64,000 bases of DNA from Roseivirga echinicomitans (GCF_001592935.1 NZ_LRDB01000002.1:124001-188000); one strand, 5' to 3'. Shown: positions 41,935 to 51,303, numbered from the stretch's first letter. Notes: a model not told the origin generated them from the sequence alone. Program-made: numbers and translations.

Positions 41935-43896
41935 TTATTTTACTTGAATGGGAGTGTTTTTAGGCTTTTCTGGCTCTAATTTGGCCGACCATAATCCACT
42001 GTTAAAATCTGAAAAGAAGACATGGCCTTTGTGCAGTTGTGCACCCCAAGTAAACGGAGCATTAGGGGTATAACCATTTGCATCGTTTGGTAAGATCCAA
42101 GCAATTTCACGACCTTGTTTTCTTAAGTCTCCCATCAGTTCACCGCTAAGGTCAACCACTCTTACACCACCATTATAGAATGCTACGTAAAGTGTTTCAC
42201 CTTCAATCCAATAGTTGTGAGATCCAGCGTAAGGCACTTCGAATCTTGCTACTTCCTGTGGGTTTTCTAAATCCGTGAAGTCCACCACATGTAGGTAACC
42301 AGCGGCCATATTTACTCCACCTTTTTGGGTATTCAAGCCATAAGGGAATATTTCATCTCCACCAATCACATAGAACTTACCAGTGGAAGGGCTACGGAAA
42401 GGGAATGACGCGTGGTTGGCCTTGTTAGGGTAGGCGTAGCTCGCGAATTGTTTTGGGTTTTCAGGTGAACCACCAGCAATGCCGTTTCCAACATCTACCA
42501 ACTGAATACCATCTCCCCAGTTTGAAGAATAAGCGATACCATCTTCAACCCAAACATCATGAATAGAATGACCAGGTGTGTCTAATTCGAATTTAGAAAC
42601 CGCACGTGGGTTTTTAGGGTCTTTAATATCGATGATGTAATATTTCTGACCTCCGCTTAGTGCGTATAAATAGTCTCCAGAAAGGAATACGTTGTGCACC
42701 CCACCTGTCATGTTTTCGTCAAACCTTGAAATGATTTCTACATCTCTTGGGTTAGATACATCAATGATTACTAGTCCGTTTTTACGATCAGAAGCTCCTT
42801 CACGGCTGATTACACAAATCTTACCGTCTTCAGAAATTTTTACATCATTTACAGTTCTGGCATCTACCTGAACCGAATCAATTTTGATCATACTTCCTGG
42901 ATCAGTAACGTCCCAGAAATAAGCAGTACCATCGGCACCCCAAGTTCCTGTAACGGCATAATCTCTTCCGTCAATGCCTTCCCATACCCAGAAATCAGAA
43001 GTGTGCTTGTCGTTCACAGAGCCCTGACCTACCATCTCGATTTTTCTGCTTACCTCTCTTGGTGCGATTTTAACTGTTTTTGAAGCAGATGCCACACCAC
43101 AAGATGCGGTGATTGTATATTTTCCAGCTTCGTCCGCTACAAAACGTCCATCATTTTTGATCAAACCAGAAGCACTTTGTGAAGTGTTATCTGATACGCC
43201 ATTGAAAGAGTAGAAGATAGGAGCGTCTGCAATTATTTTCCCATTCTTATCTAAAGCTTTTGCTTTGAAATGGAATACATCACCAGTTCTGGCAGAGGTC
43301 ATTTCGGCCTCTAATTGAACTTTAACAATTGGGTTGGCTACCACATTTACTGTAATAGTATTAGTGATGTTTTCAGCTTTCACTGTAATGGTTGCTTTAC
43401 CAGGAATCATGGTGTTAACCATTCCATAATCATCTACTTCAGCAATATTGCCATACATAGAGGTGAACTTTACGTCAACATTATCTCTTGTCGCACCAGA
43501 TTTGTCAATCACATTGTACTTAAGGGCAATAGATGTTCCAGCATAGATTTTCTGAGGGATATCATCAATTTTAATTGATGCAATTGCTGGGTAGTTTACC
43601 TTGATTTGGAAGGTTTTTCTAACACCATCAGCTACTGCAACGATATCGTAAGTACCCGGCTGAATGGCGTGCGCCATCATAGTAGAGTCAATCGTTAGAC
43701 TTCTTCTTGCTCGTGAAAGTAAGTTGATAGGGTCATTAAGCTTTTTGCCATTTTCCATGACATAAGCATTGATTTGTTTCTTTTGCCCCACCTCCATAGT
43801 GATGTTGGCTGGTTCAATTACGATTTCCTTTTGTGCGAAAAGAGCAACAGGGAAGAGTAATGCCAGTATGTAAAGGGCTTTCTTTAATTTCTTCAT
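41935..43896 (-). CDS. secreted Ig-like / LVIVD-repeat propeller protein
   Basis: The 653-residue protein has a signal peptide (about 1-21), three or so bacterial Ig-like (BIG_2) domains in residues 25-280 (IKVNYPAIASIKIDDIPQK, PGKATITVKAENITNTITVN), and a C-terminal propeller (about 285-645) built of LVIVD repeats: NGLVIIDVSNPRDVEI, KYYIIDIKDPKNPRAV, YLHVVDFTDLENPQEV and GGVRVVDLSG. LVIVD proteins are typically cell-surface or extracellular, and their ligands are mostly unknown. It precedes the Met/His-rich propeller gene on the same strand by 81 bp, and both may serve one surface function. Confidence 0.85.
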   Translation of the reverse strand: MKKLKKALYILALLFPVALFAQKEIVIEPANITMEVGQKKQINAYVMENGKKLNDPINLLSRARRSLTIDSTMMAHAIQPGTYDIVAVADGVRKTFQIKVNYPAIASIKIDDIPQKIYAGTSIALKYNVIDKSGATRDNVDVKFTSMYGNIAEVDDYGMVNTMIPGKATITVKAENITNTITVNVVANPIVKVQLEAEMTSARTGDVFHFKAKALDKNGKIIADAPIFYSFNGVSDNTSQSASGLIKNDGRFVADEAGKYTITASCGVASASKTVKIAPREVSRKIEMVGQGSVNDKHTSDFWVWEGIDGRDYAVTGTWGADGTAYFWDVTDPGSMIKIDSVQVDARTVNDVKISEDGKICVISREGASDRKNGLVIIDVSNPRDVEIISRFDENMTGGVHNVFLSGDYLYALSGGQKYYIIDIKDPKNPRAVSKFELDTPGHSIHDVWVEDGIAYSSNWGDGIQLVDVGNGIAGGSPENPKQFASYAYPNKANHASFPFRSPSTGKFYVIGGDEIFPYGLNTQKGGVNMAAGYLHVVDFTDLENPQEVARFEVPYAGSHNYWIEGETLYVAFYNGGVRVVDLSGELMGDLRKQGREIAWILPNDANGYTPNAPFTWGAQLHKGHVFFSDFNSGLWSAKLEPEKPKNTPIQVK

Positions 43897-44176
43897 AATG
43901 AGTTGATGTGGTTGATTAATCTATCAATTTAGTCATAAAGGAAAAGCACTACAATTGTTTTTAGTGATATAGTTAAAATTTTATATTGATTAAGGCCTGA
44001 GGGCTTGGTCACAAGCTGGTGGTTTTGGATTGAATACCAAATAATCTGCTATTCAAGGATAGGAGGTAAGTAATTCAACAAAAGGCATATGGGGCTGCAC
44101 ACAAAGTTCTTTTGTGCGAAAACTCACAGATATTACTTGTATGGTTGAAGTACTAGAAGTTGAAGCGAGTACTTAC

Positions 44177-45058
44177 TTAGATTTTCTTCAAGTGTTTAAT
44201 GCTGGTGACAAGGCTTTCAACCGAACTAGTGGCCCAATTGCCATCTTGTTCCACGAAGAAGTATTCGAGGCCAGCATCCTTATCGTAAGCAAAGAGCTGT
44301 TTCCAGTCTATTCTTCCAGCCCCCACTTCTTTCATTGCTCGATCATCGTCCATGCTCATGTCTTTGACATGCCAAAGCGGGAATCGACCCATGTTCTTTT
44401 GAATCATCTTCAGTGGATTTTGATCGGCATATCGGAGCCAATACATGTCAAGCTCCATTTTAACTAGGTCGGCATCCGTTTCATTCAGAAGGATATCATA
44501 AGGCACCTGACCATCAATTTCTTTAAACTCAAAATCATGATTGTGATAAGCGAATTTGAGTCCTGATTTTTTGCAGATTTCGGCTGACTTATTGAATAGC
44601 TCCGAAACTTGTTTGTATTGGTCAAGGGTTTGTCTTTCAGGGCCCCCTAGGTAAGCACAAACTAAATATTCAGCGCCTAGTTCAGCAGCATCATCTACAG
44701 CCCGTTGCCAGTCGTTTACCATGGTGCCCGATACATTAGGAGTTTGGGTACCAGTGCCTACGTGAATACTTTTTAGTTTAATCTTAGAATCGTCAATAAT
44801 GGTTTTGGCTTCTTTTACGGGCATTCCTAAAAGCTTTCCATCGGCAAAATCAAAAAACTCAGCATAATCATAACCGGCCTTTCTGAGGGTTTTTAAGGTG
44901 CCCGCCATGTCCTTTTTAATCACATTTCGAACAGTATAGACTTGAAAACCGAAGTCTTTAATTTTGCCTTCAAAAAATGGTTGGCTAAAAAGTGAACCTG
45001 TGGCCAATAAACCAGCAGAGGTGAGTGCTGATTTTTGCAAAAAATCTCTTCGTTTCAT
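44177..45058 (-). CDS. Tat-exported sugar isomerase/epimerase-like TIM-barrel protein
   Basis: The 293-residue protein starts with a twin-arginine signal (MKRRDFLQKSALTSAGLLATG), so it is probably exported folded. The mature part is an AP-endonuclease-2/xylose-isomerase-like TIM barrel: FGFQVYTVRNVIKKDM near 36, GYDYAEFFDF with the first metal-binding Glu, AYHNHDFEFKEID near 168-180, VKMELDMYWLRYA, and FFVEQDG near the end. The expected metal ligands (Glu, Asp, His, Glu) are visible. Similar proteins act on sugars or inositols, but many Bacteroidota copies are uncharacterised. It seems monocistronic, with 280 bp to the next gene. Confidence 0.85.
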   Translation of the reverse strand: MKRRDFLQKSALTSAGLLATGSLFSQPFFEGKIKDFGFQVYTVRNVIKKDMAGTLKTLRKAGYDYAEFFDFADGKLLGMPVKEAKTIIDDSKIKLKSIHVGTGTQTPNVSGTMVNDWQRAVDDAAELGAEYLVCAYLGGPERQTLDQYKQVSELFNKSAEICKKSGLKFAYHNHDFEFKEIDGQVPYDILLNETDADLVKMELDMYWLRYADQNPLKMIQKNMGRFPLWHVKDMSMDDDRAMKEVGAGRIDWKQLFAYDKDAGLEYFFVEQDGNWATSSVESLVTSIKHLKKI

Positions 45059-45164
45059 AGTTCTTCTGTTTGAGCTTATTAAGCTACTAAAATATACTCA
45101 GGTGACAAATTGTGGGGTTTGATAAACTTCGGAGATTGAGTTGTTCGACCCTATTGTAAACAGA

Positions 45165-45189
45165 AAAAGCCTGCTGGTGGGCAGGCTTT
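45165..45189 (-). terminator. terminator of kdsB-tpx
   Basis: AAAGCCTGC and GCAGGCTTT form a perfect 9-bp stem around a 7-nt loop, and on the minus strand the sequence runs on into TTTTTC. It begins 25 bp after the tpx stop. Confidence 0.8.
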
Positions 45190-45213
45190 AAATATTATGT
45201 GTTTTGAAACGGC

Positions 45214-45714
45214 TTAATTAAGCGCGTCTAAGGCTTTTTCGTAATTAGGCTCATCTACAATTTCTGGTACTTGCTCCGTATAAACTACCTTTCCATTTTC
45301 GTCCAAAACAATAACTGCTCTTGAATGTAAATTCAATAATGGCGGGTCGATAATTTCCAAACCATAGTCTTTACCAAACTGGCCAGTAGCATAATCCGAT
45401 GCGTTGATTACGTTTTCTATGCCTTCCGCACCACAAAATCTTGCTTGGGCAAAAGGAAGGTCTCGCGAGATGCAAACCACCTTAGTGTTTTTTAATCCTG
45501 AAGCCTGCTCATTGAATTTTCTTACAGATGCAGCACAAGTACCGGTGTCAATACTAGGGAAAATGTTCAGTACTACTTTCGACCCTTTTAAATCAGAAAG
45601 GGTAAGTTTTGAAAGATCGGTTTTTGTCAGGGCGAAATCTTTCGCTTGATCACCCACTTTTGGGAGACTGCCTGATGTTTTAATTGAATTGCCTTTTAGT
45701 GTAACAGTGCTCAT
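45214..45714 (-). CDS. tpx: thiol peroxidase
   Basis: Tpx reduces hydrogen peroxide and lipid hydroperoxides with thioredoxin. The 166-residue protein is a peroxiredoxin of the Tpx subfamily: peroxidatic C60 in PSIDTGTCAASVR and resolving C94 in ARFCGAEGIENV, the 34-residue spacing typical of E. coli Tpx. The N-terminal VTLKGNSIKTSGSLPKVGDQA also fits. A third Cys (C81) is present. It follows kdsB by 35 bp on the same strand and shares a terminator. The trxA gene elsewhere in the window could supply its reductant. Confidence 0.95.
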   Translation of the reverse strand: MSTVTLKGNSIKTSGSLPKVGDQAKDFALTKTDLSKLTLSDLKGSKVVLNIFPSIDTGTCAASVRKFNEQASGLKNTKVVCISRDLPFAQARFCGAEGIENVINASDYATGQFGKDYGLEIIDPPLLNLHSRAVIVLDENGKVVYTEQVPEIVDEPNYEKALDALN

Positions 45715-45749
45715 AGTTTTGTTATTTTAGAATAGAACAAGTCTCTACT

Positions 45750-46490
45750 TTAATTGTTCCTTGAGTTCATGTAATCTTTGGCTTTTTCTAAATCTTCTGG
45801 TGAATCAATGGAGATTCCCACATGATCGATTTCTACCATTTTTATTTTCCTTCCTGTTTCTAGGTAACGAATGCACTCAATTTTCTCAGCATTTTCCAAG
45901 GGAGTCATTGACGTACTTTTGAAAGCCAAAAGAGCTGCCTTTCGGAAAGCATAAATCCCTATGTGTTTGTAATAAGGAATGTCAATTTCTTGGTTCCGAG
46001 GATAGGGGATAGGAGAGCGTGAAAAATAGATGGCAAAATTATCTTGGTCCGTAATCACTTTTACATGGTTAGGGTTTTCAATATTCTCTTTTCCCTTTAA
46101 GCGCACCATAGGAGAAGCCAAGTCGATTTGTTTATGAGTATCCTGTTCAAAAACTTCCAGGAGCTTTTTGAGTGTGTCCGTTTGTGTGAAGGGCTCGTCT
46201 CCTTGCACGTTCACAATAATGTCTGCGTCAATGGTTTCGGCTGCTTCAGCAATTCTATCGCTTCCGCTTTCGTGAGGTTCAATACTCATAATTACTTTAC
46301 CGCCATAGGCCGCAATCTCGTCATGAATGATTTTACTATCCGTCACTACGAAAACTTCGTCAAACAAACCTGTATTTAAAGTAGCGGTATAGGTGGTTCG
46401 AATAACGGACTGACCATGAAGATCGGCCATAAGCTTTCCAGGGAATCTTGTGGCTTCGTATCGGGCCGGAATCATAGCAACTACTTTCAT
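45750..46490 (-). CDS. kdsB: 3-deoxy-manno-octulosonate cytidylyltransferase
   Basis: KdsB activates KDO with CTP for lipopolysaccharide core synthesis. The 246-residue protein has the nucleotide-binding start VVAMIPARYEATRFPGKLM, DIIVNVQGDEPF near 90-101 with the metal-binding Asp, YFSRSPIPYPR near 158-168, YKHIGIYAFRKAAL and TPLENAEKIECIRYLE near 200. All are diagnostic. Its presence shows a Gram-negative envelope with KDO-containing LPS. It is the first gene of the kdsB-tpx pair; a TATTTTTG element lies 15 bp before its start. Confidence 0.96.
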   Translation of the reverse strand: MKVVAMIPARYEATRFPGKLMADLHGQSVIRTTYTATLNTGLFDEVFVVTDSKIIHDEIAAYGGKVIMSIEPHESGSDRIAEAAETIDADIIVNVQGDEPFTQTDTLKKLLEVFEQDTHKQIDLASPMVRLKGKENIENPNHVKVITDQDNFAIYFSRSPIPYPRNQEIDIPYYKHIGIYAFRKAALLAFKSTSMTPLENAEKIECIRYLETGRKIKMVEIDHVGISIDSPEDLEKAKDYMNSRNN

Positions 46491-46504
46491 AAGAAGGTTT
46501 TTCT

Positions 46505-46512
46505 CAAAAATA
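46505..46512 (-). promoter_or_regulatory. -7 promoter element (kdsB)
   Basis: TATTTTTG on the minus strand matches TAnnTTTG and lies 15 bp before the kdsB start codon, giving a leader of about 9 nt. Confidence 0.45.
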
Positions 46513-46631
46513 GATAGAAAAGCGGAATGATGACGCTAGTGTTTTAGTTCTTACTGATCCCATTTTGGGAATCTAGTGTGATAGTTGGGATTAAATTCCT
46601 TTGTCTTGCTTATTAATAAACATTCAATTAG

Positions 46632-46796
46632 TTGTAAATGAGCAACTTAAATTGTTTTTGTTTTTTGGCAAATGGCTTGCCATAGTATTTCTAAAGATTT
46701 TATAATTAAAGATCTTGTTGGACCGTGAAGTTGATGGTTATTTATCTATTTGGTTGAGGTGTGCCCCGAAGAATACGTCTTCGGGGCACTTTTTTT
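46632..46796 (+). ncRNA. candidate small RNA or short-peptide transcript
   Basis: No plausible full gene lies between kdsB and the SGNH-hydrolase gene, yet a strong plus-strand terminator sits at 46761-46796. About 100 bp upstream there is a TTG (46632) and, 18 bp further, TGTTTTTG (46653-46660), a one-mismatch match to TAnnTTTG. The resulting RNA of about 130 nt would contain a small hairpin TGGCAA-ATGGC-TTGCCA (46666-46682) and an 18-codon frame starting at 46672 (MACHSISKDFIIKDLVGP, stop at 46726). It may be a regulatory RNA or a leader-type peptide transcript. The boundaries are inferred. Confidence 0.4.
46761..46796 (+). terminator. strong orphan terminator on the plus strand
   Basis: GTGCCCCGAAGA and TCTTCGGGGCAC form a perfect 12-bp stem around a 5-nt loop, followed by seven Ts. 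No annotated gene on the plus strand precedes it. Confidence 0.9.
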
Positions 46797-46821
46797 GAGA
46801 TAGTTCGCCTTATAAAGGCAT

Positions 46822-46853
46822 AAAAAAAGGAGTGATGTACATCACTCCTTTTT
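46822..46853 (-). terminator. terminator of the SGNH-hydrolase gene (bidirectional)
   Basis: AAAAAGGAGTGATGT and ACATCACTCCTTTTT form a perfect palindrome. On the minus strand it lies 23 bp after the SGNH-hydrolase stop and ends in a T-run; it also has a T-run on the plus strand. Confidence 0.8.
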
Positions 46854-46875
46854 CATTTCTTAATTGGGTTCTAGA

Positions 46876-48483
46876 TTATTGAACCAGAATACCTCTCTGA
46901 GCTAGTACATCTACATCAGGTATATCTACCCCGTAGGCCGTCCTCATCGCACTTAAAATTAAGTTAGCGATAATGGCATGTCCACGTGGGTTAGGGTGAA
47001 TCCCGTCTGTTGAGAATACTCCATTAGGACTAAAATCAGGTGCTAAATTGGTTCCATTGATCTTGATCCCCAATACACCATCCGCTTCGGCTTTTACCGC
47101 TGCAATTGAGGCTTGAGTACCTAAACCCAAAGCTAATTGAGTTACAAGGGCATCATTAAGGCCAAATAGATCAGCAAATTTAGGTTGAACGTCTACAAGT
47201 GTAATCACAGTACCGCCTGGCCCTGAATTGATTAAATCAACCACACCTTTAATGGTTTGGTTAAAGGTGGCTCTAGCCGTAACAGTTTTCACTACTTCGT
47301 TGGCAGATAATACATATTTATCTGCTATTGGAATGGCCACACCAATTGGTGCTGCTCCAGTACCTAAGACTGTTGCGGCTGTTAAAACTGGTAGATCACT
47401 AGAAGTAGCAGGTCTCGATTGTCTGTAGGGCTCTAATCCTGCTCTTTGCGCAGCTGTAATAGCTTGCGCTCCGAGTAGAGCATCGAATTTAGGACCTAAG
47501 TCTTCTAAATCTTTATCATGCATTAATATGGGATTATTAGCGCCAGCTTGATAGGTTACCTTTCTTTTTGCAGCTTCTGCAGTAGTTATTAACTGGAAAT
47601 TGGCTAATCCATCTAGGGCAGCGTTCAATCCAGCAAAAGCTGAATTAAGTGCCGTGGCATTTGCAGCATCCAAAGGAACTGCATTCCATTTTACAGCTCT
47701 GAAATAAGGAAGCAATACCAAAGGAGGTAAAGTCATCACTACTCCTTTTGCACCAGTTCCAGCCAATTGACTTAATGAACTCGCCAAAGCATTTTGGAAA
47801 TTACCTTGTGAGGTAATCGCGGCATCATTCACACCACCTCCAATAGCATAACCAAGGGCATCATTATTTCCCAACCAATAGGTATAGAAAGTAGGAGAGG
47901 TTGCTAAGGCATCAGACAATACAGTAGAAGTGCCTGGGCTGCTTGCAAAACGTGCATATAATGGATTAGAACCAGCAAGTGCAGGATCATTGATGTCTAC
48001 GATCCTCATGCCTGGTACCCCAAAATTATTTAACTGAGCTTTGTTTCCAGCATATGCCGCTGGTACCTCACCTACGGTAGGTTTTGGGCCAGGAATACTA
48101 AGGTCTAATACAAATCTTCCTAAAATGGAATTATTGGGTCCTATTCCTGAATAACCATTTACTGAGTTAATGTCAGGTTGGTTGAAAGCGGTGCCGCCAA
48201 CTCCTGAAATCTGGAATTGCTGACCTAAAAGGTTTGCAAAGGAACTCGCTTGACCATTGGTATAGAGCGCACCATCCATATAACCAGCGGTAATGGAGTT
48301 ACCAATACTCACATATTTTGTGAGAGTAACGGAACCATTGGTGCCTGTGGTGGCAGTAACGGTGGGTAACGGATTGTCGGCCTTTCTTTGGTCAACCAAT
48401 GCTTCTTCTTCATCGCATGAGGTCAATAGTACTCCTGATGCCAATAAAGCGAATAAGTATATTTTTAAATTTTTCATTGTCAT
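46876..48483 (-). CDS. SGNH/GDSL hydrolase lipoprotein
   Basis: The 535-residue protein is a lipid-anchored (LLTSC, Cys23) ester hydrolase of the SGNH family. Block I is KYVSIGNSITAGYMDG with catalytic Ser in GNS (Asn replaces the usual Asp of GDS), block III is TYWLGNNDALG, and block V is STDGIHPNPRGH with the catalytic Asp-x-x-His. The middle is Ala/Leu-rich. Its first ATG is 6 bp after the stop of the TonB-dependent receptor gene, so they form an operon; the second ATG (M3) is an equally good start. It could release acyl groups from a ligand imported by the receptor, an inference from the pairing. Confidence 0.88.
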   Translation of the reverse strand: MTMKNLKIYLFALLASGVLLTSCDEEEALVDQRKADNPLPTVTATTGTNGSVTLTKYVSIGNSITAGYMDGALYTNGQASSFANLLGQQFQISGVGGTAFNQPDINSVNGYSGIGPNNSILGRFVLDLSIPGPKPTVGEVPAAYAGNKAQLNNFGVPGMRIVDINDPALAGSNPLYARFASSPGTSTVLSDALATSPTFYTYWLGNNDALGYAIGGGVNDAAITSQGNFQNALASSLSQLAGTGAKGVVMTLPPLVLLPYFRAVKWNAVPLDAANATALNSAFAGLNAALDGLANFQLITTAEAAKRKVTYQAGANNPILMHDKDLEDLGPKFDALLGAQAITAAQRAGLEPYRQSRPATSSDLPVLTAATVLGTGAAPIGVAIPIADKYVLSANEVVKTVTARATFNQTIKGVVDLINSGPGGTVITLVDVQPKFADLFGLNDALVTQLALGLGTQASIAAVKAEADGVLGIKINGTNLAPDFSPNGVFSTDGIHPNPRGHAIIANLILSAMRTAYGVDIPDVDVLAQRGILVQ

Positions 48484-48489
48484 GTCGGT

Positions 48490-51303
48490 TTAATTGAAGA
48501 ATTCATCAAACGTGATTTGGAAATAGTAGATTCCACCAAGTGAAGGGTTACCAAATGAAGTCGTATATCTTTCGTTCAATAGGTTACTTGCACCAATTTT
48601 GAAAGTAGATTTCCACGTTGGTACTTTATAGCTTACTTGAGCATCTAATGTTCCGAATTCAGGAATTACACCAGTTCCGAAAGAAGATTCCCAAAGGTAA
48701 GCTTGCTGCCATCTGTAAGTAACATTGAAACCAAGTCTTTCTGTGATTTTTCTGTTACTGAATTTGATGTTGTATCTGTATTTCGGAGTGTTATAACTTG
48801 CCGCAAAACCTTGTGCAATAAGATCATCTTGTGATGTCAACTCATTATAAGCAACGTTACCACCTATTTCATATCCATTACCAATTTGGTAATCCAATTG
48901 AAGTGCCCATCCTTGAGATTTTACTTTTCCATCAGCGTTAACATCGAAACCATAGCGCTGGGTTGGAACTGTTCCATCAACGATTTGTTGTCTTTGTCCT
49001 TGAGTGCCTGCATCAGTATTTGGTTGTCTTAAACCATTAGGTACGGCTTGAGTAAAGTCAATTTCAGCAATAAAGTCTGTGTAAGTACTATTATAGTAGT
49101 ATGCATCCACTAGTAATCTACCATCCATAAACAAACCTTTATAGCCTATTTCAAAAGTATTTACTTTTTCAGTTTTGAATTCATTGTTAACACGGTCTTC
49201 AATTACTAAGAGGGCTTCGTTACCAGCTGCTCTAGCTGCATTTACGCTTTCAGTAGTATAAACAGTGTTAGTTTTGAAATTGTAACGATCTACAAGTAAA
49301 TCGTTGCTACCAATAAGTCTTCTTGTTACCACATCTAAATCGATAAATTGATCTTGTGTGGTAGGGATTCTAAAACCTCTTTGGAATGAACCACGGATGT
49401 TATGATTATCAGCAATAGTACCTACAGCTGACACCCTAGGAGAGAATTGCCCCTTGAAGTACTCGTTTTTATCATAACGAACAGAACCTTGGAATGTAAG
49501 GTTGTCGTTAGCTACGCTTTTAGAAGCTTGTAAGAAAGCACCATATTCATTAAAAGCAACCTCCGAACCATCGTTCTCTAAGGCGAAAAGAGTTCCCTCT
49601 GAGTAGAGCGCGTATCTTCTATAGTTAGCGCCAACTATAACATCAGCAAAATCAATTCTTTCACTCAAGTTCCAGTTACCTTCCATGTGGTATAAATCTG
49701 TCTTATCAAGGAAAAGGGCTCCTCCTTCTGAGATAGGTTTAGCTCTATTGCTCTCTACAAGAGCTTCAAATGCTGCTGAACCTGGTTGAGGCTGTGCTGC
49801 ATCAGCAGAAACCCTTGCCGAAGCGTGCGCTTGTTCAATACTTGCTCCTGCCAATCTCGCACCAGCAAATGCTGATAAATACGGAGAAAGGTAAGTTTGC
49901 TGGTTGATCAATGAAGCTAGCGTATTGGCCGCATAAGTGTCACCAGAATTTTCTTGAGTAGTATAGGCTCTTAAATAGAATTCAGATCCTTTTAACTCCA
50001 ACTTGGCAGTTGTGATGCTGAAGTTGTCTAATACGAAACGGTCGTTAGCAGTATATACTGTGCTTCCCGAACCATAATTGAACTGTCCTAGTAACTCTAG
50101 GTTATCGTTTAATCTGTAGTGCAGCGCTCCACCGATTTTTACACTTTCAGTAGTGTTGTCTACAAAAGAAGCTTCGCTAAATCCTGTAGGGGTGAAGTAA
50201 CCAGATTGATCGTCAGGGAATAAAGATCTAATGGCAGCAACAGAAGTATTTCCTCCAGCAATAGCACCATCAGCGATTCTTCCTACAGTAATTCCGAAAT
50301 CACCATAGGTATTTACACCATCATAAAAACGATTTCCATTTCTTTCTGTGGCTCCTCTTTCAACTACACCACCTGTAGCTAAACCTTGATCTCTGGTGTC
50401 AACACCAATAAAATCATTTGCGCTTAGGTAGGATGCTGTGACTTTAAAAGCCAACTTATTATCAAACGCTTTGGCATAACGGAAACCATAATCTTGATAG
50501 AGAGACATGTTATCATCTCTTTCATCTACATGGTTAACTCCCGTTTTAGCATAAACACTTAATCCTTGGTATTCGAAGGGGTTTTTCGAAGTAAGTAGAA
50601 GGATACCGTTAATGGCATTTGGTCCATAAAGTGCAGAAGATGCACCTGGCTGTAATTCAGCAGACTCTAAATCTAGATCGTTAATACCTACAATGTTTCC
50701 TACCGCAAAGTTGAGGCCTGGAGCTTGATTGTCAATACCGTCAATGAGCTGAACGAATCGAGTGTTGCCATTTGCACCAAAACCACGTGTGTTAATGGAT
50801 TTAAATGTGATACTCTGAGTACTGAAATCGACACCTTTCAATGTTGCTAATCCCTCATAAAATGAAGCAGCAGCAGTATTTCTAATGTCTAAGATATCTA
50901 GCTTCTCGATCGAAACGGGAGAACGTAAAATGCTCTCTTCTACCCTAGAGGCAGAAACAACCACATCTTGTCCGAATAGAACTTGCTCTTCCATTTTAAT
51001 TTCGAGACCAGTTACGTTGGCTTCGGTAATAGAGATTTCTTGTGGCGTATAACCCACATATGAAAAAACAAGTGTTAAAGGGGCCGATTGATTCACCGTA
51101 AGACTGAAGTCTCCCTTGGCATTTGTAATCGTTCCTATCACCTTGTCCTTTACCCTGATGTTTACACCAGGTAGACTTTCACCGGTGGCAGCATCTGCCA
51201 CTCGGCCCGAGATGGAAACTTGTGATTGACCATAAACTGCAGCAGTCTGCATGATCAAAAAAACAAGTGCCAGTCCCTTCAAAATTCTCTTCATCTTCAT
51301 CAT
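48490..51303 (-). CDS. TonB-dependent receptor with carboxypeptidase-like N-domain
   Basis: The 937-residue outer-membrane receptor has a signal peptide (about 1-25), a CarboxypepD_reg-like domain (about 27-112, QVSISGRVADAATGESLPGVN), a plug domain (about 115-225, SPVSIEKLDILDIR and GFGANGNTRFVQLIDG), and a 22-strand barrel ending in an aromatic residue (TFDEFFN). It is shorter than the SusC type and no SusD partner is adjacent; the next gene is an SGNH-hydrolase lipoprotein. The ligand cannot be read, but the pairing with an esterase suggests an acylated or ester-linked compound. An Ala-rich insert (about 470-515) lies in one barrel loop. Confidence 0.92.
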   Translation of the reverse strand: MMKMKRILKGLALVFLIMQTAAVYGQSQVSISGRVADAATGESLPGVNIRVKDKVIGTITNAKGDFSLTVNQSAPLTLVFSYVGYTPQEISITEANVTGLEIKMEEQVLFGQDVVVSASRVEESILRSPVSIEKLDILDIRNTAAASFYEGLATLKGVDFSTQSITFKSINTRGFGANGNTRFVQLIDGIDNQAPGLNFAVGNIVGINDLDLESAELQPGASSALYGPNAINGILLLTSKNPFEYQGLSVYAKTGVNHVDERDDNMSLYQDYGFRYAKAFDNKLAFKVTASYLSANDFIGVDTRDQGLATGGVVERGATERNGNRFYDGVNTYGDFGITVGRIADGAIAGGNTSVAAIRSLFPDDQSGYFTPTGFSEASFVDNTTESVKIGGALHYRLNDNLELLGQFNYGSGSTVYTANDRFVLDNFSITTAKLELKGSEFYLRAYTTQENSGDTYAANTLASLINQQTYLSPYLSAFAGARLAGASIEQAHASARVSADAAQPQPGSAAFEALVESNRAKPISEGGALFLDKTDLYHMEGNWNLSERIDFADVIVGANYRRYALYSEGTLFALENDGSEVAFNEYGAFLQASKSVANDNLTFQGSVRYDKNEYFKGQFSPRVSAVGTIADNHNIRGSFQRGFRIPTTQDQFIDLDVVTRRLIGSNDLLVDRYNFKTNTVYTTESVNAARAAGNEALLVIEDRVNNEFKTEKVNTFEIGYKGLFMDGRLLVDAYYYNSTYTDFIAEIDFTQAVPNGLRQPNTDAGTQGQRQQIVDGTVPTQRYGFDVNADGKVKSQGWALQLDYQIGNGYEIGGNVAYNELTSQDDLIAQGFAASYNTPKYRYNIKFSNRKITERLGFNVTYRWQQAYLWESSFGTGVIPEFGTLDAQVSYKVPTWKSTFKIGASNLLNERYTTSFGNPSLGGIYYFQITFDEFFN

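Noticed and set aside
44097-44117. Hairpin GCACA..TGTGC as terminator of the isomerase gene
   Set aside because: No T-run follows on either strand and the stem has a bulge; it may be chance.
48490-51303. SusC/SusD-type glycan uptake locus
   Set aside because: The receptor is shorter than SusC and no SusD-like gene or glycoside hydrolase is next to it.
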